Shown: positions 16,228 through 24,622 of the stretch, piece after piece | Layout of the letters: every line of letters begins with the position of its first letter | How positions within the stretch are numbered: the first letter of the stretch is position 1 | Assembly: GCF_000023125.1 (NCBI RefSeq) | Contig: NC_013037.1 | Location: forward strand, 5,620,501-5,684,500 | Source: Dyadobacter fermentans DSM 18053 | GTDB lineage: Bacteria; Bacteroidota; Bacteroidia; Cytophagales; Spirosomataceae | Direction of reading: 5' to 3' | Length of the DNA stretch: 64,000 bases | Program-made: the position numbers and the translations under genes | Notes under the pieces: generated by a model | The model's database searches: none | What the model was told of the DNA's origin: nothing | The model's input: the letters and a program-made list of their open reading frames with translations, nothing else

Positions 16228-16815
16228 ATGAGCAGCATCGACACACTCGACTTAAATGGAACTTACAGCTATGCCGATTACCTGAAATGGCAGTTCAAAG
16301 AGCGCCTGGAACTGATCAAAGGCAAGATCTTTAAAATGTCGCCTGCGCCAGCGACAAAACATCAAAAAATTGCCGGGATGCTTTTCGCTGAAATATGGCA
16401 CCTGCTCAGAAATAAGGATTGCCAGGTTTTTGCAGCGCCATTCGACGTGCGGCTTCCGAGGTTTGACCTGAAATCGGACAAAGAAATTCTGACCGTGGTC
16501 CAGCCGGACATTTCGGTGATTTGTGACCCGCGAAAAATAGATGAAAAAGGCTGTATCGGCGCGCCGGACTGGATAATTGAGATACTTCCTCCCGGCAACA
16601 CCAGGAAGGAAATGAATGACAAGTTCGAAGTGTACGAAGAGTCCGGCGTGAAAGAATATTGGCTCGTGGAACCCAACGATGAAGTGGTGCTCGTGTATGT
16701 GTTGAGGGATGAAAAGTACACCGGATTGAGGCCGTATACCGTGGGCCAGGCCCTTACGTCGGTTACCTTGCCTGACTATACCGTCGAACTGAGCCAGCTT
16801 TTTGATAAAAAGTAA
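16228..16815 (+). CDS. Uma2 family endonuclease (DUF820)
   Basis: A 195-residue PD-(D/E)XK-fold protein. Visible are the opening YSYADYLKW and LELIKGKIFKMSPAPATKHQ, the PFDVRLP strand, VVQPDISVICDPRK with the catalytic Asp, PDWIIEILPPGNTRKEM with the second acidic residue, and KFEVYEESGVKEYWLVEP. Uma2 genes are abundant in cyanobacteria and Bacteroidota, often scattered in copies; their biological role is unclear. It sits between the aldehyde dehydrogenase and the amidotransferase genes, and so interrupts an otherwise functionally coherent set. Confidence 0.88.
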   Translation: MSSIDTLDLNGTYSYADYLKWQFKERLELIKGKIFKMSPAPATKHQKIAGMLFAEIWHLLRNKDCQVFAAPFDVRLPRFDLKSDKEILTVVQPDISVICDPRKIDEKGCIGAPDWIIEILPPGNTRKEMNDKFEVYEESGVKEYWLVEPNDEVVLVYVLRDEKYTGLRPYTVGQALTSVTLPDYTVELSQLFDKK

Positions 16816-16823
16816 AGAATAAG

Positions 16824-17528
16824 ATGACAAAAGTCGGTTTACTGGAATGTGACCATGTGCGCGAGGAACTGCTGCCGATTGCGGGCGATTATCGCGAGAT
16901 GTTTCCAGCCTTGTTTGCACAGGTGGCGCCGGAGTGGGAGTTTACATTTTATGATGTGTGCAACGGACATTTTCCGCGGTCGGTGGGTGAATGCGAGGTG
17001 TATGTTTGCACGGGGTCCAAATCTTCGGTTTACGACGATGAGCCTTGGATTGAGCAGTTGAAAGGTTTTGTGAAGGAAATTCACGATGCCGGCAAAAAAT
17101 ACCTGGGCGTTTGTTTCGGGCACCAGATGCTGGCGGAGGCTTTGGGCGGGAAGGTGCAGAAATCGGCCGTGGGTTGGTGTGTGGGCGTGCATAACTTTCA
17201 GGTTTTGAATCTCGAAGAATGGATGGTGCCGGCCCGCCCGTCGTTTAATCTGCTGATGATGTGCCAGGACCAGGTCATCGAATTGCCGCCTGACAGCACA
17301 TTACTTGCCGAAACGCAGGATTGCCCCGTTAGCATGTTCCGGGTGGGCGAAAATATGGTCGGCATACAGGCTCATCCCGAGTTTCCGAAGCCCTATGAAA
17401 AGGCATTGATGGAAATCCGCACGGAGCGGATCGGTGCCGCGAAGGTTGAAATGGGCATTGTGAGCCTCGAACTGCCGCTGCACGAGTTGACTTTTGCGAA
17501 TTGGTTAAAGAACTTCGCGGCGCTATGA
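16824..17528 (+). CDS. Class I glutamine amidotransferase-like protein
   Basis: A 234-residue GATase-1 domain protein. The triad is complete: nucleophile C97 in LGVCFGHQM, and H184 and E186 in QAHPEFP. No partner synthase domain is fused, as in GuaA-like stand-alone amidotransferases. It follows the Uma2 gene by eight bases. In the context of GS-like, SDR and aldehyde dehydrogenase genes it could hydrolyse a gamma-glutamyl amide, the step carried out by PuuD in E. coli. That assignment is by context only. Confidence 0.85.
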   Translation: MTKVGLLECDHVREELLPIAGDYREMFPALFAQVAPEWEFTFYDVCNGHFPRSVGECEVYVCTGSKSSVYDDEPWIEQLKGFVKEIHDAGKKYLGVCFGHQMLAEALGGKVQKSAVGWCVGVHNFQVLNLEEWMVPARPSFNLLMMCQDQVIELPPDSTLLAETQDCPVSMFRVGENMVGIQAHPEFPKPYEKALMEIRTERIGAAKVEMGIVSLELPLHELTFANWLKNFAAL

Positions 17529-17588
17529 AGTAGTCATGCGGTTTGTTATTTTTACCGCTGCTAAGATTTTAAATTATCCATTCCCGCA

Positions 17589-18107
17589 ATGACCGAGAAC
17601 AACACGGTATCCAGGCGTCAGATTTTGAGCGCGCACCAGACGAGCCAGAAAATACGCCGGATCGCTTTTGAAATATACGAACAGAATTTTGAGGAAAAAG
17701 GCATTATCATAGCCGGAATTGCCGGAGAAGGTTTCGCTTTTGCCAAACGCCTTACCGCTGAATTGACGGAAATTTCCCCGCTCGACGCTCAGCTGATCGA
17801 ATTGCGCTTCGACAAAAACATTCACCAGCAAAGCCCGATCCTGTTTGACCGCGACCTGAACGTGGAAAACCAGGTCGTGATCGTCGCCGACGACGTGCTC
17901 AACACGGGCCGCACCCTCGCATTCGCATTGGAGCCATTCCTGAAAGTACCTATGAAAAAGGTGCAGGTAGCTGTGATCGTTGACCGCAGCCATCACAAAT
18001 TTCCCGTCCACGCCGATTACGTGGGGTATTCGTTGAGCACCACGCTCACCGAGCATGTGGAAGTTGTATTGAGCCGCGAGACAGAGGAAGGGGTGTATTT
18101 GAAGTAA
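17589..18107 (+). CDS. Phosphoribosyltransferase domain protein (PyrR-like)
   Basis: A 172-residue type I PRTase. The PRPP-binding motif is VVIVADDVLNTGRT at residues 96-109, and IAGIAGEGFAFAKRL is the PPi loop region. Size and layout match PyrR, the bifunctional uracil phosphoribosyltransferase and pyr attenuator of Gram-positive bacteria; in Bacteroidota the regulatory role is not established and no pyrimidine genes are near. It is the last gene before a strong hairpin shared with the convergent kup gene. Confidence 0.82.
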   Translation: MTENNTVSRRQILSAHQTSQKIRRIAFEIYEQNFEEKGIIIAGIAGEGFAFAKRLTAELTEISPLDAQLIELRFDKNIHQQSPILFDRDLNVENQVVIVADDVLNTGRTLAFALEPFLKVPMKKVQVAVIVDRSHHKFPVHADYVGYSLSTTLTEHVEVVLSRETEEGVYLK

Positions 18108-18131
18108 TACTGGCCACAAAAAAGGTATAAA

Positions 18132-18179
18132 GTGAAAGCACTTATGAATCACGCATTTCGTGTTCATAAGTGCTTTCAC
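18132..18179. terminator. Long hairpin between convergent PRTase and kup genes
   Basis: A perfect 17-base stem (18132-18148 with 18163-18179; begins GTGAAAGCACTTATGAA) is extended by an inner CACG/CGTG stem after one unpaired base, closing a five-base loop. It sits 24 bases after one stop codon and about 50 bases after the other and can form in transcripts of both strands. There is no long T tract. Confidence 0.75.
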
Positions 18180-18229
18180 GGTTTCAATGGCAAGATTTAT
18201 GGAAAAGCTCCGGCAGCCGCGAATGCAGC

Positions 18230-20176
18230 TTAGTTATACACGCGTCGAAGCTTTACGTTTTCCACCGGACGGATAATCAGCGGCACTTTCTCAATCTTCA
18301 CTGAACTGCTGTCCAGCCCGAACCATTTATCCTCCGGCGTCGTGAAGTCTTTTACGAAGAAATAGGTTTTCATAACGAGCTGTTCCAGGAATGGCAGGTC
18401 GTTTTCAAACGACAGGAACCTTTCGAGGACGACAAACCGGAAATCACCGGTAATGTTCTGTTTGCTCAATGATTCGTACCGGCTGGTAATATCTACTTCC
18501 TTGTTCAGTACCATATCCTCCACCACTTTCCGGAAGAACATATTGATCCGCTGGTCGACGCGGAAGCCGAGCCGGAAGTTGATTTTGATTACATTATCGT
18601 TATTGTCATCGTCGGATAACACCTTGTATTCCATTGTGTAAGGATCATCCGTGATGTCGACGTGGATAAACCAGTACACATCGGCGCGCTTCGGCCGCTT
18701 CTGGAAAATGGAGTAAATGACCTTCGTTTCAATCTCCGTTGCGCGCGAGGCGTTGGTCATGAAAACGAGGTGCGTCGTGTATTTGGGAATACTGATGTCG
18801 CGGCTCAGCTCGTGCAATGCAGGCAGGTATTTTTCCAGCTTGGTGTATTCGGTGAGCCTGAGCTTGATGTAAAATGCTTTGAGCCACACGGCCATCAGTC
18901 CCGCAACAATTGTTCCGACCATGATCGTAAACCAGCCGCCGTGCGTGAATTTCAGCAGGTTAGCGCCGAGGAACATGCCCTCGATGAATAAGTATAGCAG
19001 CATGAACACGATCACAATCCAGAGGTTCACCCGTTTGATATACAAATAATAGGAGAACAGGATCGTAGTCATAATCATCGTAAGCGTAATGGCAAGGCCG
19101 TACGCGGCTTCCATGTTCGACGATTTCTGGAAAAACAGCACCACGCCGCAGCAGCCGAGCCAGAGGAGCCAGTTGATGCTCGGCACGTAGAGCTGGCCTT
19201 TCTGGTCGCTGGGATAGATGAGGCGTACTTTGGGCCAGAAATTGAGACGGATGGCTTCGGAAATCAGTGTGAATGAGCCGGTGATAACCGCCTGGCTGGC
19301 GATAATGGCCGCTAATGTCGCGATGACGACGCCCGGCAGCAGCCACCATTCGGGCATAATTTCGTAAAATGGCTTCCGCGCATCAAGCAGGTTGCCCATT
19401 TCGGTGATCAGCCACGCACCCTGGCCGAAGTAGTTGAGTATCAAACAAATTTTAACGAAAATCCAGCTGATGCGGATGTTCTCACGGCCGCAATGTCCGA
19501 GATCGGAATACAATGCTTCGGCACCTGTGGTACACAAAAACACCGCGCCGAGCATCCAGAAACCGCCGGGATGCTTGGTAAGCAGGTCGAAACCGTACAT
19601 CGGGTTCAGTGCTTTGAGGATTTCGGGGTGGTCTTTGATCTGGTTCAGACCGAGTACGCCCAGCATTACGAACCACGTGACCATCAGCGGCCCGAATGCA
19701 CGTCCCACCACTTTGGTACCGAACGCCTGGATGATGAAGATCATCGTGAGAATGGCAATGACGATCGGAACGGTCTGAATATTAGGATATAACAGCTGCA
19801 AGCCTTCCACCGCCGACGATACGGAAATGGGCGGCGTAATGACCCCGTCGGCGAGCAGCGTACTTCCGCCGATAACGGCCGGCACCGTGAGCCACTTCGC
19901 ATGCTTGCGTACGAGCGCATACAACGCGAAAATCCCTCCCTCGCCGCGGTTGTCGGCCCGGAGGATGAGAATCACGTATTTCACGGTGGTTTGAAGCGTG
20001 AGCGTCCAGAAGATACACGAAATAGCCCCGTAGATAATTTCTTCGGTGATGGGCTCATTCATGATAATCGCCTGCATTACATAAAGCGGCGACGTACCAA
20101 TGTCGCCATATATAATGCCGAACGCCACCAGAAGTCCGGCAGCCGTTACCTTGTCAACTTTGTGTTTTGATTCCAT
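18230..20176 (-). CDS. kup: KUP-family potassium uptake transporter
   Basis: A 648-residue inner-membrane potassium:proton symporter. GIIYGDIGTSPLYVMQ near the N-terminus is the family signature. About twelve membrane segments follow (for example IVIAILTMIFIIQAFGTK and LITEMGNLLDARKPFYEIMP), then a cytoplasmic C-terminal domain of about 200 residues. Length is normal for the family. A TAAATTTG -7 element lies about 65 bases upstream of the start. No other potassium genes are adjacent. Confidence 0.95.
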   Translation of the reverse strand: MESKHKVDKVTAAGLLVAFGIIYGDIGTSPLYVMQAIIMNEPITEEIIYGAISCIFWTLTLQTTVKYVILILRADNRGEGGIFALYALVRKHAKWLTVPAVIGGSTLLADGVITPPISVSSAVEGLQLLYPNIQTVPIVIAILTMIFIIQAFGTKVVGRAFGPLMVTWFVMLGVLGLNQIKDHPEILKALNPMYGFDLLTKHPGGFWMLGAVFLCTTGAEALYSDLGHCGRENIRISWIFVKICLILNYFGQGAWLITEMGNLLDARKPFYEIMPEWWLLPGVVIATLAAIIASQAVITGSFTLISEAIRLNFWPKVRLIYPSDQKGQLYVPSINWLLWLGCCGVVLFFQKSSNMEAAYGLAITLTMIMTTILFSYYLYIKRVNLWIVIVFMLLYLFIEGMFLGANLLKFTHGGWFTIMVGTIVAGLMAVWLKAFYIKLRLTEYTKLEKYLPALHELSRDISIPKYTTHLVFMTNASRATEIETKVIYSIFQKRPKRADVYWFIHVDITDDPYTMEYKVLSDDDNNDNVIKINFRLGFRVDQRINMFFRKVVEDMVLNKEVDITSRYESLSKQNITGDFRFVVLERFLSFENDLPFLEQLVMKTYFFVKDFTTPEDKWFGLDSSSVKIEKVPLIIRPVENVKLRRVYN

Positions 20177-20238
20177 CCACCTTTCATATAAAACGGCGAA
20201 AGTTAGGAAACGGCTTGCAAAGAAGGTATTAGAGCATA

Positions 20239-20246
20239 CAAATTTA
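20239..20246 (-). promoter_or_regulatory. -7 promoter element of kup
   Basis: The minus strand reads TAAATTTG, matching TAnnTTTG, 63 bases upstream of the kup start and between kup and the mntH stop codon at 20263. Confidence 0.5.
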
Positions 20247-20262
20247 ATTTGTCAGGCCGACA

Positions 20263-21615
20263 CTAAGCGGTAAAAGTGTTGAACAGCAGGTAGCCATTTA
20301 ACCCGATAATAATCAGCGCAATGACCCAGCTAATGGCCGTCAATGCACGCGAATTGGCGAACCGGCCCATAATTTGGCTGTTTGAGGTAAAGAATACCAA
20401 CGGCACCACGGCAAAGCTCAGTTGCAGGGAGAGAATCACCTGGCTAAGCACAAGCAGCTCAGCTGTGCCGCGTTCGCCGTACAGGGACGAGACAATGAGC
20501 GCGGGGATGATGGCAATACCGCGGGTGAGCAAGCGGCGCACCCAGGGTTTCAAACGGATGTTGAGAAAGCCTTCCATGACAATCTGCCCCGCGAGCGTGC
20601 CGGTGAGCGTGGAGCTCTGGCCGGATGCCAGCAATGCCAATGCGAAGAATATTCCTGCCAGGCTCACACCCAAAACGGGATCGAGCAGGTGATAGGCGTC
20701 GGTAATGTCGGCGATTTCGAAATGGCCGTTGGCGTGGAATGCCGTGGCGGCCAGGATGAGGATGGAGCCATTGATGAAAAATGCCAAAGCCAGCGAAACG
20801 GTCGAGTCGATGGTGGCAAATTTGATCGCCGTGCGTTTGCCTTCATCGTCTTTCCTGAAATTGCGGGTTTGTACAATGCTGGAATGCAGGTAGAGGTTAT
20901 GCGGCATGACCGTCGCGCCGAGGATACCGATGGCAATGTAAAGCATACCCGGATCGGTCACGATCTCTTTCTTAGGTAACAATCCGCCCATAATGCCGGC
21001 CAGCGAGGGCTGTGACACGATCATTTCATACAAAAAGCTCAGCAGGATAATGCCCATCAGCCCGGCTACAATGCTCTCGATAATGCGGAAGCCTTTTTGC
21101 TGGAAATACAGGACAAGGAGCACATCGAATGCCGTAAACAGCACACCCACCGGCAATGGCAGCCCGAAAAGCAGGTTTAATGCAATGGCCGAACCGATTA
21201 CTTCCGCAAGGTCGGTGGCGGCAATGGCGATTTCGGACAGTACCCAAAGCACGAAGGAAACGGGACGGGAATAATAATCGCGGCAGGCCTGTGCAAGGTC
21301 GCGGCCGGATGCGATGCCGAGTTTGAGCGACAAATGCTGCAAAAGCATCGCAAACAGGTTTGAAATAAGGATCACTGAAAGCAGCGTGTAACCAAACCGG
21401 GAACCGCCTTCAATATCGGTAGCCCAGTTGCCCGGATCGATGTATCCAACGGCCACCATCAGCCCCGGGCCGGCGAATGCAGCCATTTTTTTCCAGAAAC
21501 CGGCTCCTTCCGGCACGGAAATAGAGGAGTGAACTTCGGACAGCGAGCGGAGCCGATCGCCGTCTTCGGGTGCTTTCTCTTGCAAGGATTTATCTATTTT
21601 GAAATCGTCAATCAT
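20263..21615 (-). CDS. mntH: NRAMP-family divalent metal (Mn/Fe) transporter
   Basis: A 450-residue proton-coupled manganese/iron importer of the inner membrane. The metal-binding motif DPGNW lies in GPGLMVAVGYIDPGNWATDI (helix 1) and the second conserved segment is ATVMPHNLYLHSSIVQTR with the MPH motif (helix 6). About eleven hydrophobic segments are visible. ATG at 21615 is preferred over a TTG at 21639. It is divergent from a DtxR/MntR-type regulator, and a DtxR-like operator overlaps its -33 region, so it is very probably repressed by metal-bound MntR. Confidence 0.95.
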   Translation of the reverse strand: MIDDFKIDKSLQEKAPEDGDRLRSLSEVHSSISVPEGAGFWKKMAAFAGPGLMVAVGYIDPGNWATDIEGGSRFGYTLLSVILISNLFAMLLQHLSLKLGIASGRDLAQACRDYYSRPVSFVLWVLSEIAIAATDLAEVIGSAIALNLLFGLPLPVGVLFTAFDVLLVLYFQQKGFRIIESIVAGLMGIILLSFLYEMIVSQPSLAGIMGGLLPKKEIVTDPGMLYIAIGILGATVMPHNLYLHSSIVQTRNFRKDDEGKRTAIKFATIDSTVSLALAFFINGSILILAATAFHANGHFEIADITDAYHLLDPVLGVSLAGIFFALALLASGQSSTLTGTLAGQIVMEGFLNIRLKPWVRRLLTRGIAIIPALIVSSLYGERGTAELLVLSQVILSLQLSFAVVPLVFFTSNSQIMGRFANSRALTAISWVIALIIIGLNGYLLFNTFTA

Positions 21616-21655
21616 TCCCTTAGTCTCCGAAATAAACAATTTAGAATTCTGAAAA

Positions 21656-21663
21656 CAAATATA
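21656..21663 (-). promoter_or_regulatory. -7 promoter element of mntH
   Basis: The minus strand reads TATATTTG, a TAnnTTTG match. The position expected for its -33 element, about 19 bases away, falls at 21683-21686, inside the DtxR-like box. Confidence 0.6.
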
Positions 21664-21680
21664 AGGAAATTCTGAATATA

Positions 21681-21700
21681 TTTTTAGGTTAGTCTAAATT
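21681..21700. promoter_or_regulatory. DtxR/MntR-type operator between mntH and mntR
   Basis: The imperfect palindrome TTTAGGTTAGTCTAAA (21683-21698) shares the TTAGGTTAG left half with the DtxR/IdeR operator consensus. It covers the mntH -33 region and lies just upstream of the mntR promoter, well placed to repress both. Confidence 0.7.
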
Positions 21701-21724
21701 TTTTATTTTACAAACAGGAAGTCG

Positions 21725-21732
21725 TACTTTTG
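21725..21732 (+). promoter_or_regulatory. -7 promoter element of mntR
   Basis: TACTTTTG matches TAnnTTTG, 37 bases upstream of the mntR ATG. A TTTA lies at the -33 distance. Confidence 0.6.
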
Positions 21733-21768
21733 CCGGATATTCAAGATTGGTAACCGGGGCTTACGGGC

Positions 21769-22431
21769 ATGCAGAATTCCTTCACAGAAGAAAATTATTT
21801 AAAGATCATCCATGCACTTTCGGGACGCGAAGGAGTGGAGGTGAGCACCAACGCGCTGGCCGAAAGCACATCCACCCGCGCGGCGTCGGTGACCGACATG
21901 CTGCGTAAGCTGGCTGAAAAGGGATTGATACACTATAAAAAATACCAGGGTGTGACGCTCACCGAGAGCGGGGAGAAGGTGGCGATCAAAGTGATCCGCA
22001 AGCATCGCTTGTGGGAGGTTTTTCTCGTTGAAAAGCTGGGCTTCGGCTGGGACGAAGTGCACGACATTGCCGAGGAACTGGAACATATTCCGTCGGAAGT
22101 GCTGGTGGAAAAGCTCGATGCTTTCCTGGGCCATCCCAAGTTCGATCCCCACGGCGACCCCATTCCGGATGCCAAAGGAAACCTTACCGAACCCGATTAC
22201 CTGATCCTGACCGACGTGCAGGTTGGTGAAAAAGTGTTAATGATGGGGGTGCTCGACCATGCACCGTCGTTCCTGCAACACCTTGATCGGTCGGGTATTA
22301 CGCTAGGGGCGGTGATTGAGATGAAGGAAATAAATGAATACGACAAGTCGGCGTCCGTACAGATTAACGGCGGCCCGACGTTGTTTATCAGTCTCGAAGT
22401 GTCTAAAAACCTGCTGGTACAGCGCCGATGA
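21769..22431 (+). CDS. mntR: DtxR/MntR-family metal-dependent transcriptional repressor
   Basis: A 220-residue regulator. The N-terminal winged helix includes FTEENYLKIIHAL and STRAASVTDMLRKLAEKGLI; the dimerisation and metal-binding domain follows with AIKVIRKHRLWEVFLVEKLGF, DEVHDIAEELEHIPS and the FLGHPKFDPHGDPIP segment that supplies metal ligands. The last 60 residues look like a FeoA/SH3-like domain. The gene is divergent from mntH with a DtxR-like box between them, so Mn(II) is the most likely corepressor, although Fe(II) cannot be excluded. The lptG-like gene follows 14 bases after the stop. Confidence 0.92.
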   Translation: MQNSFTEENYLKIIHALSGREGVEVSTNALAESTSTRAASVTDMLRKLAEKGLIHYKKYQGVTLTESGEKVAIKVIRKHRLWEVFLVEKLGFGWDEVHDIAEELEHIPSEVLVEKLDAFLGHPKFDPHGDPIPDAKGNLTEPDYLILTDVQVGEKVLMMGVLDHAPSFLQHLDRSGITLGAVIEMKEINEYDKSASVQINGGPTLFISLEVSKNLLVQRR

Positions 22432-22445
22432 GACCCTAACCAGCC

Positions 22446-23528
22446 ATGAAATTCAAGATCCTCGATCGGTACCTGATCAAAAACTTCCTGATTACCTATG
22501 TGTTCGTGGCGTTCGTCATCGTACTGATCATCTGTATGATCGACTATACCGAAAAGGTAGACGACTTTCTCGACAAAAAGGCCCCGCTCCGCGAGATCAT
22601 CATCGATTATTACCTCAATCTGATTCCCTACTGGATCAATTACATCAGTCCGCTGATGGTGTTCATCGCCACGGTGTTCTTCACCTCGCGCATTGCGGCC
22701 CGGACGGAGATTATCGCCATGCTGAGCAGCGGGATCAGTTTCGGACGGATGCTGCGGCCCTACATGGCCGGCGCGGTGGTGCTGGGTATCCTCACCTTCA
22801 TCCAGGTAGGCTGGGTGCTGCCCAAAGCCAATAAGATCCGCAACAGTTTTGAGAAAACTTATGTAAAAAACGAGTTCTATTTCAGCGGGCATAACGTGCA
22901 CATTACCATCGCGCCCGACGTGTACGCCTACCTCGAAAGCTATAACACCACCACGCAAACGGGCAACAAGTTCACGATGGAGACGATCAAAGGCACGAAA
23001 CTGCTTCAAAAGTTTTACGCCGACAAGATCGTGTGGCAGCCCAAAAAGGGCAAATGGACGCTGCAAAACTACCAGGTGCGCACGCTCGACAGCCTGGGCG
23101 AGCGCCTGAGCCGTGGCACGGAGATCGATACGACCATTAATTTATCACCCAAAGATTTCGAAAGTGATTATAACCTGTTCGAAACTTTCACATTACCGGA
23201 GCTCAATGCCTACATTGATTTGCTGAAGAGCCGCGGCGCGGACGGTCTGGAAGTGTATCTCATCGAAAAATATACGCGGTTCACGCAGCCGTTCGCGATC
23301 CTGATCCTGACGGCCATCGGTGTGATCGTTTCGGCCCGGAAAAGCAGGCGGGGTGTGGGCTGGCAGATTGCACTCGGTTTTATGCTGGCATTCATTTACA
23401 TCCTGTTCTTTTTGCTGTCCAAGGGCGTCGCCGAGGCGGGAACCATTAACACACTTTTTGCCGTGTGGCTGCCGAACATAGTGTTTTCGGCGATCGGCGT
23501 GTTGCTTTACAAAACGTTGCCCAGGTAA
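22446..23528 (+). CDS. LptF/LptG-family lipopolysaccharide export permease
   Basis: A 360-residue inner-membrane protein. The N-terminus ILDRYLIKNFLITYVFVAFV is the family opening. Three membrane segments precede a periplasmic beta-jellyroll region (about residues 135-260), and three more close the protein (FAILILTAIGVIVSARKS, IALGFMLAFIYILFFLLSKG, LFAVWLPNIVFSAIGVLLY). LptF and LptG form the channel that extracts LPS from the membrane together with the LptB ATPase. Which of the two this is cannot be decided with confidence. It lies between mntR and a surface-glycan cluster. Confidence 0.92.
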   Translation: MKFKILDRYLIKNFLITYVFVAFVIVLIICMIDYTEKVDDFLDKKAPLREIIIDYYLNLIPYWINYISPLMVFIATVFFTSRIAARTEIIAMLSSGISFGRMLRPYMAGAVVLGILTFIQVGWVLPKANKIRNSFEKTYVKNEFYFSGHNVHITIAPDVYAYLESYNTTTQTGNKFTMETIKGTKLLQKFYADKIVWQPKKGKWTLQNYQVRTLDSLGERLSRGTEIDTTINLSPKDFESDYNLFETFTLPELNAYIDLLKSRGADGLEVYLIEKYTRFTQPFAILILTAIGVIVSARKSRRGVGWQIALGFMLAFIYILFFLLSKGVAEAGTINTLFAVWLPNIVFSAIGVLLYKTLPR

Positions 23529-23573
23529 CCATGCCGGTGCCAGGATTTTCTCCTGACGCCGCAAAATAATTGA

Positions 23574-23606
23574 GGCCGGTAAATAGTACTTAATACCTGA
23601 CCGGCC
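23574..23606. terminator. Hairpin after the LptF/G gene
   Basis: GGCCGGT (23574-23580) pairs with ACCGGCC (23600-23606) across a 19-base loop. No T tract follows, so termination is only possible; it could also mark the end of a small repeat. Confidence 0.3.
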
Positions 23607-23639
23607 ACTATGAAAAGGAGCATATTAACTTATTACTGC

Positions 23640-23647
23640 TATTTTTG
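23640..23647 (+). promoter_or_regulatory. -7 promoter element of the glycan cluster
   Basis: TATTTTTG matches TAnnTTTG and lies 24 bases upstream of the first glycosyltransferase start at 23672. No good -33 TTTG is seen. Confidence 0.45.
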
Positions 23648-23671
23648 TCGATTCAACCAACAGGGTGACTT

Positions 23672-24622
23672 ATGAATCCAGCTCGTTTACTTTTAGTCAT
23701 ACCATGCTACAACGAAGAGGCGATCTTGTACCGGACGTATGCTAAATTAAACACCTACTACAACGGCATCAAGGAGCAGGGCCTCATTGCGGAGGACAGT
23801 CGCATCTGTTTTGTAAACGACGGCAGCCGGGACAAAACCTGGCAGATCATCGAAGAGCTGGCCGCCAAAGACGCGAGCGTGATCGGCGTAGGGCTTTCGC
23901 GCAATTTTGGCCACCAGAGCGCCATTATGGCCGGTTTGGAACAGCACGTGAACGATTACGACTGCTTTATCACCATCGACGCCGACTTGCAGGACGATAT
24001 CAACGCCATTACGGCCATGATCGAAAAGCACCGCGAGGGCGCGCGCATCGTGTACGGCGTCCGCTCCGACCGCAGTTCTGATTCGTGGTTCAAGCGCTCC
24101 ACTGCCGAGGGATTTTATGTATTAATGCAAAAAATGGGCGTGCCGGTGGTTTTCAACCATGCCGATTTCCGTTTGATGGACCAGCGCGTTCTCAAAGAGC
24201 TCGGAAACTTCCGGGAGATCAATATGTTTCTCCGCGGCATTGTACCGCTCATAGGTTTTAAAAATGAAAAGGTATTTTACAGCCGCCTCGAACGCGAGGC
24301 CGGCGAAACGAAATACCCGCTCAGCAAAATGCTGCTTTTCGCCTGGAACGGCATTACCTCGTTTTCCACATTCCCGATGCGGCTGGTGCTGTATTTCGGG
24401 TTTGTCAATTTCTTTATCGCGATGCTGATCGTGGTGTACATCCTTTTTTCTTTCCTGATTGGCCGCACCGTGCCGGGCTGGACGTCGACCATGCTGCCGC
24501 TAACGTTTTTCAGCGGATTCAATATGATGGCGCTTGGCCTGATCGGCGAGTATATCGGCAAGATTTATGAAGAGGTAAAAGGCCGCCCACGCTATATCAT
24601 AGAAAAAATTGTCAATGAATAG
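23672..24622 (+). CDS. Family 2 glycosyltransferase (GtrB/ArnC/DPM1-like)
   Basis: A 316-residue polyprenyl-phosphate glycosyltransferase. The GT-A domain shows LLVIPCYNEE at the N-terminus, FVNDGSRDKTW, GLSRNFGHQSAIMAGL and the metal-binding TIDADLQDD; the C-terminal third has two membrane helices (MRLVLYFGFVNFFIAMLIVVYILFSF and a second ending IGEYIGKIYEEVKGRP). Such enzymes load a sugar on undecaprenyl phosphate on the cytoplasmic face. It overlaps the next gene by eight bases, so the product is likely used by the adjacent polytopic protein. Confidence 0.9.
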   Translation: MNPARLLLVIPCYNEEAILYRTYAKLNTYYNGIKEQGLIAEDSRICFVNDGSRDKTWQIIEELAAKDASVIGVGLSRNFGHQSAIMAGLEQHVNDYDCFITIDADLQDDINAITAMIEKHREGARIVYGVRSDRSSDSWFKRSTAEGFYVLMQKMGVPVVFNHADFRLMDQRVLKELGNFREINMFLRGIVPLIGFKNEKVFYSRLEREAGETKYPLSKMLLFAWNGITSFSTFPMRLVLYFGFVNFFIAMLIVVYILFSFLIGRTVPGWTSTMLPLTFFSGFNMMALGLIGEYIGKIYEEVKGRPRYIIEKIVNE

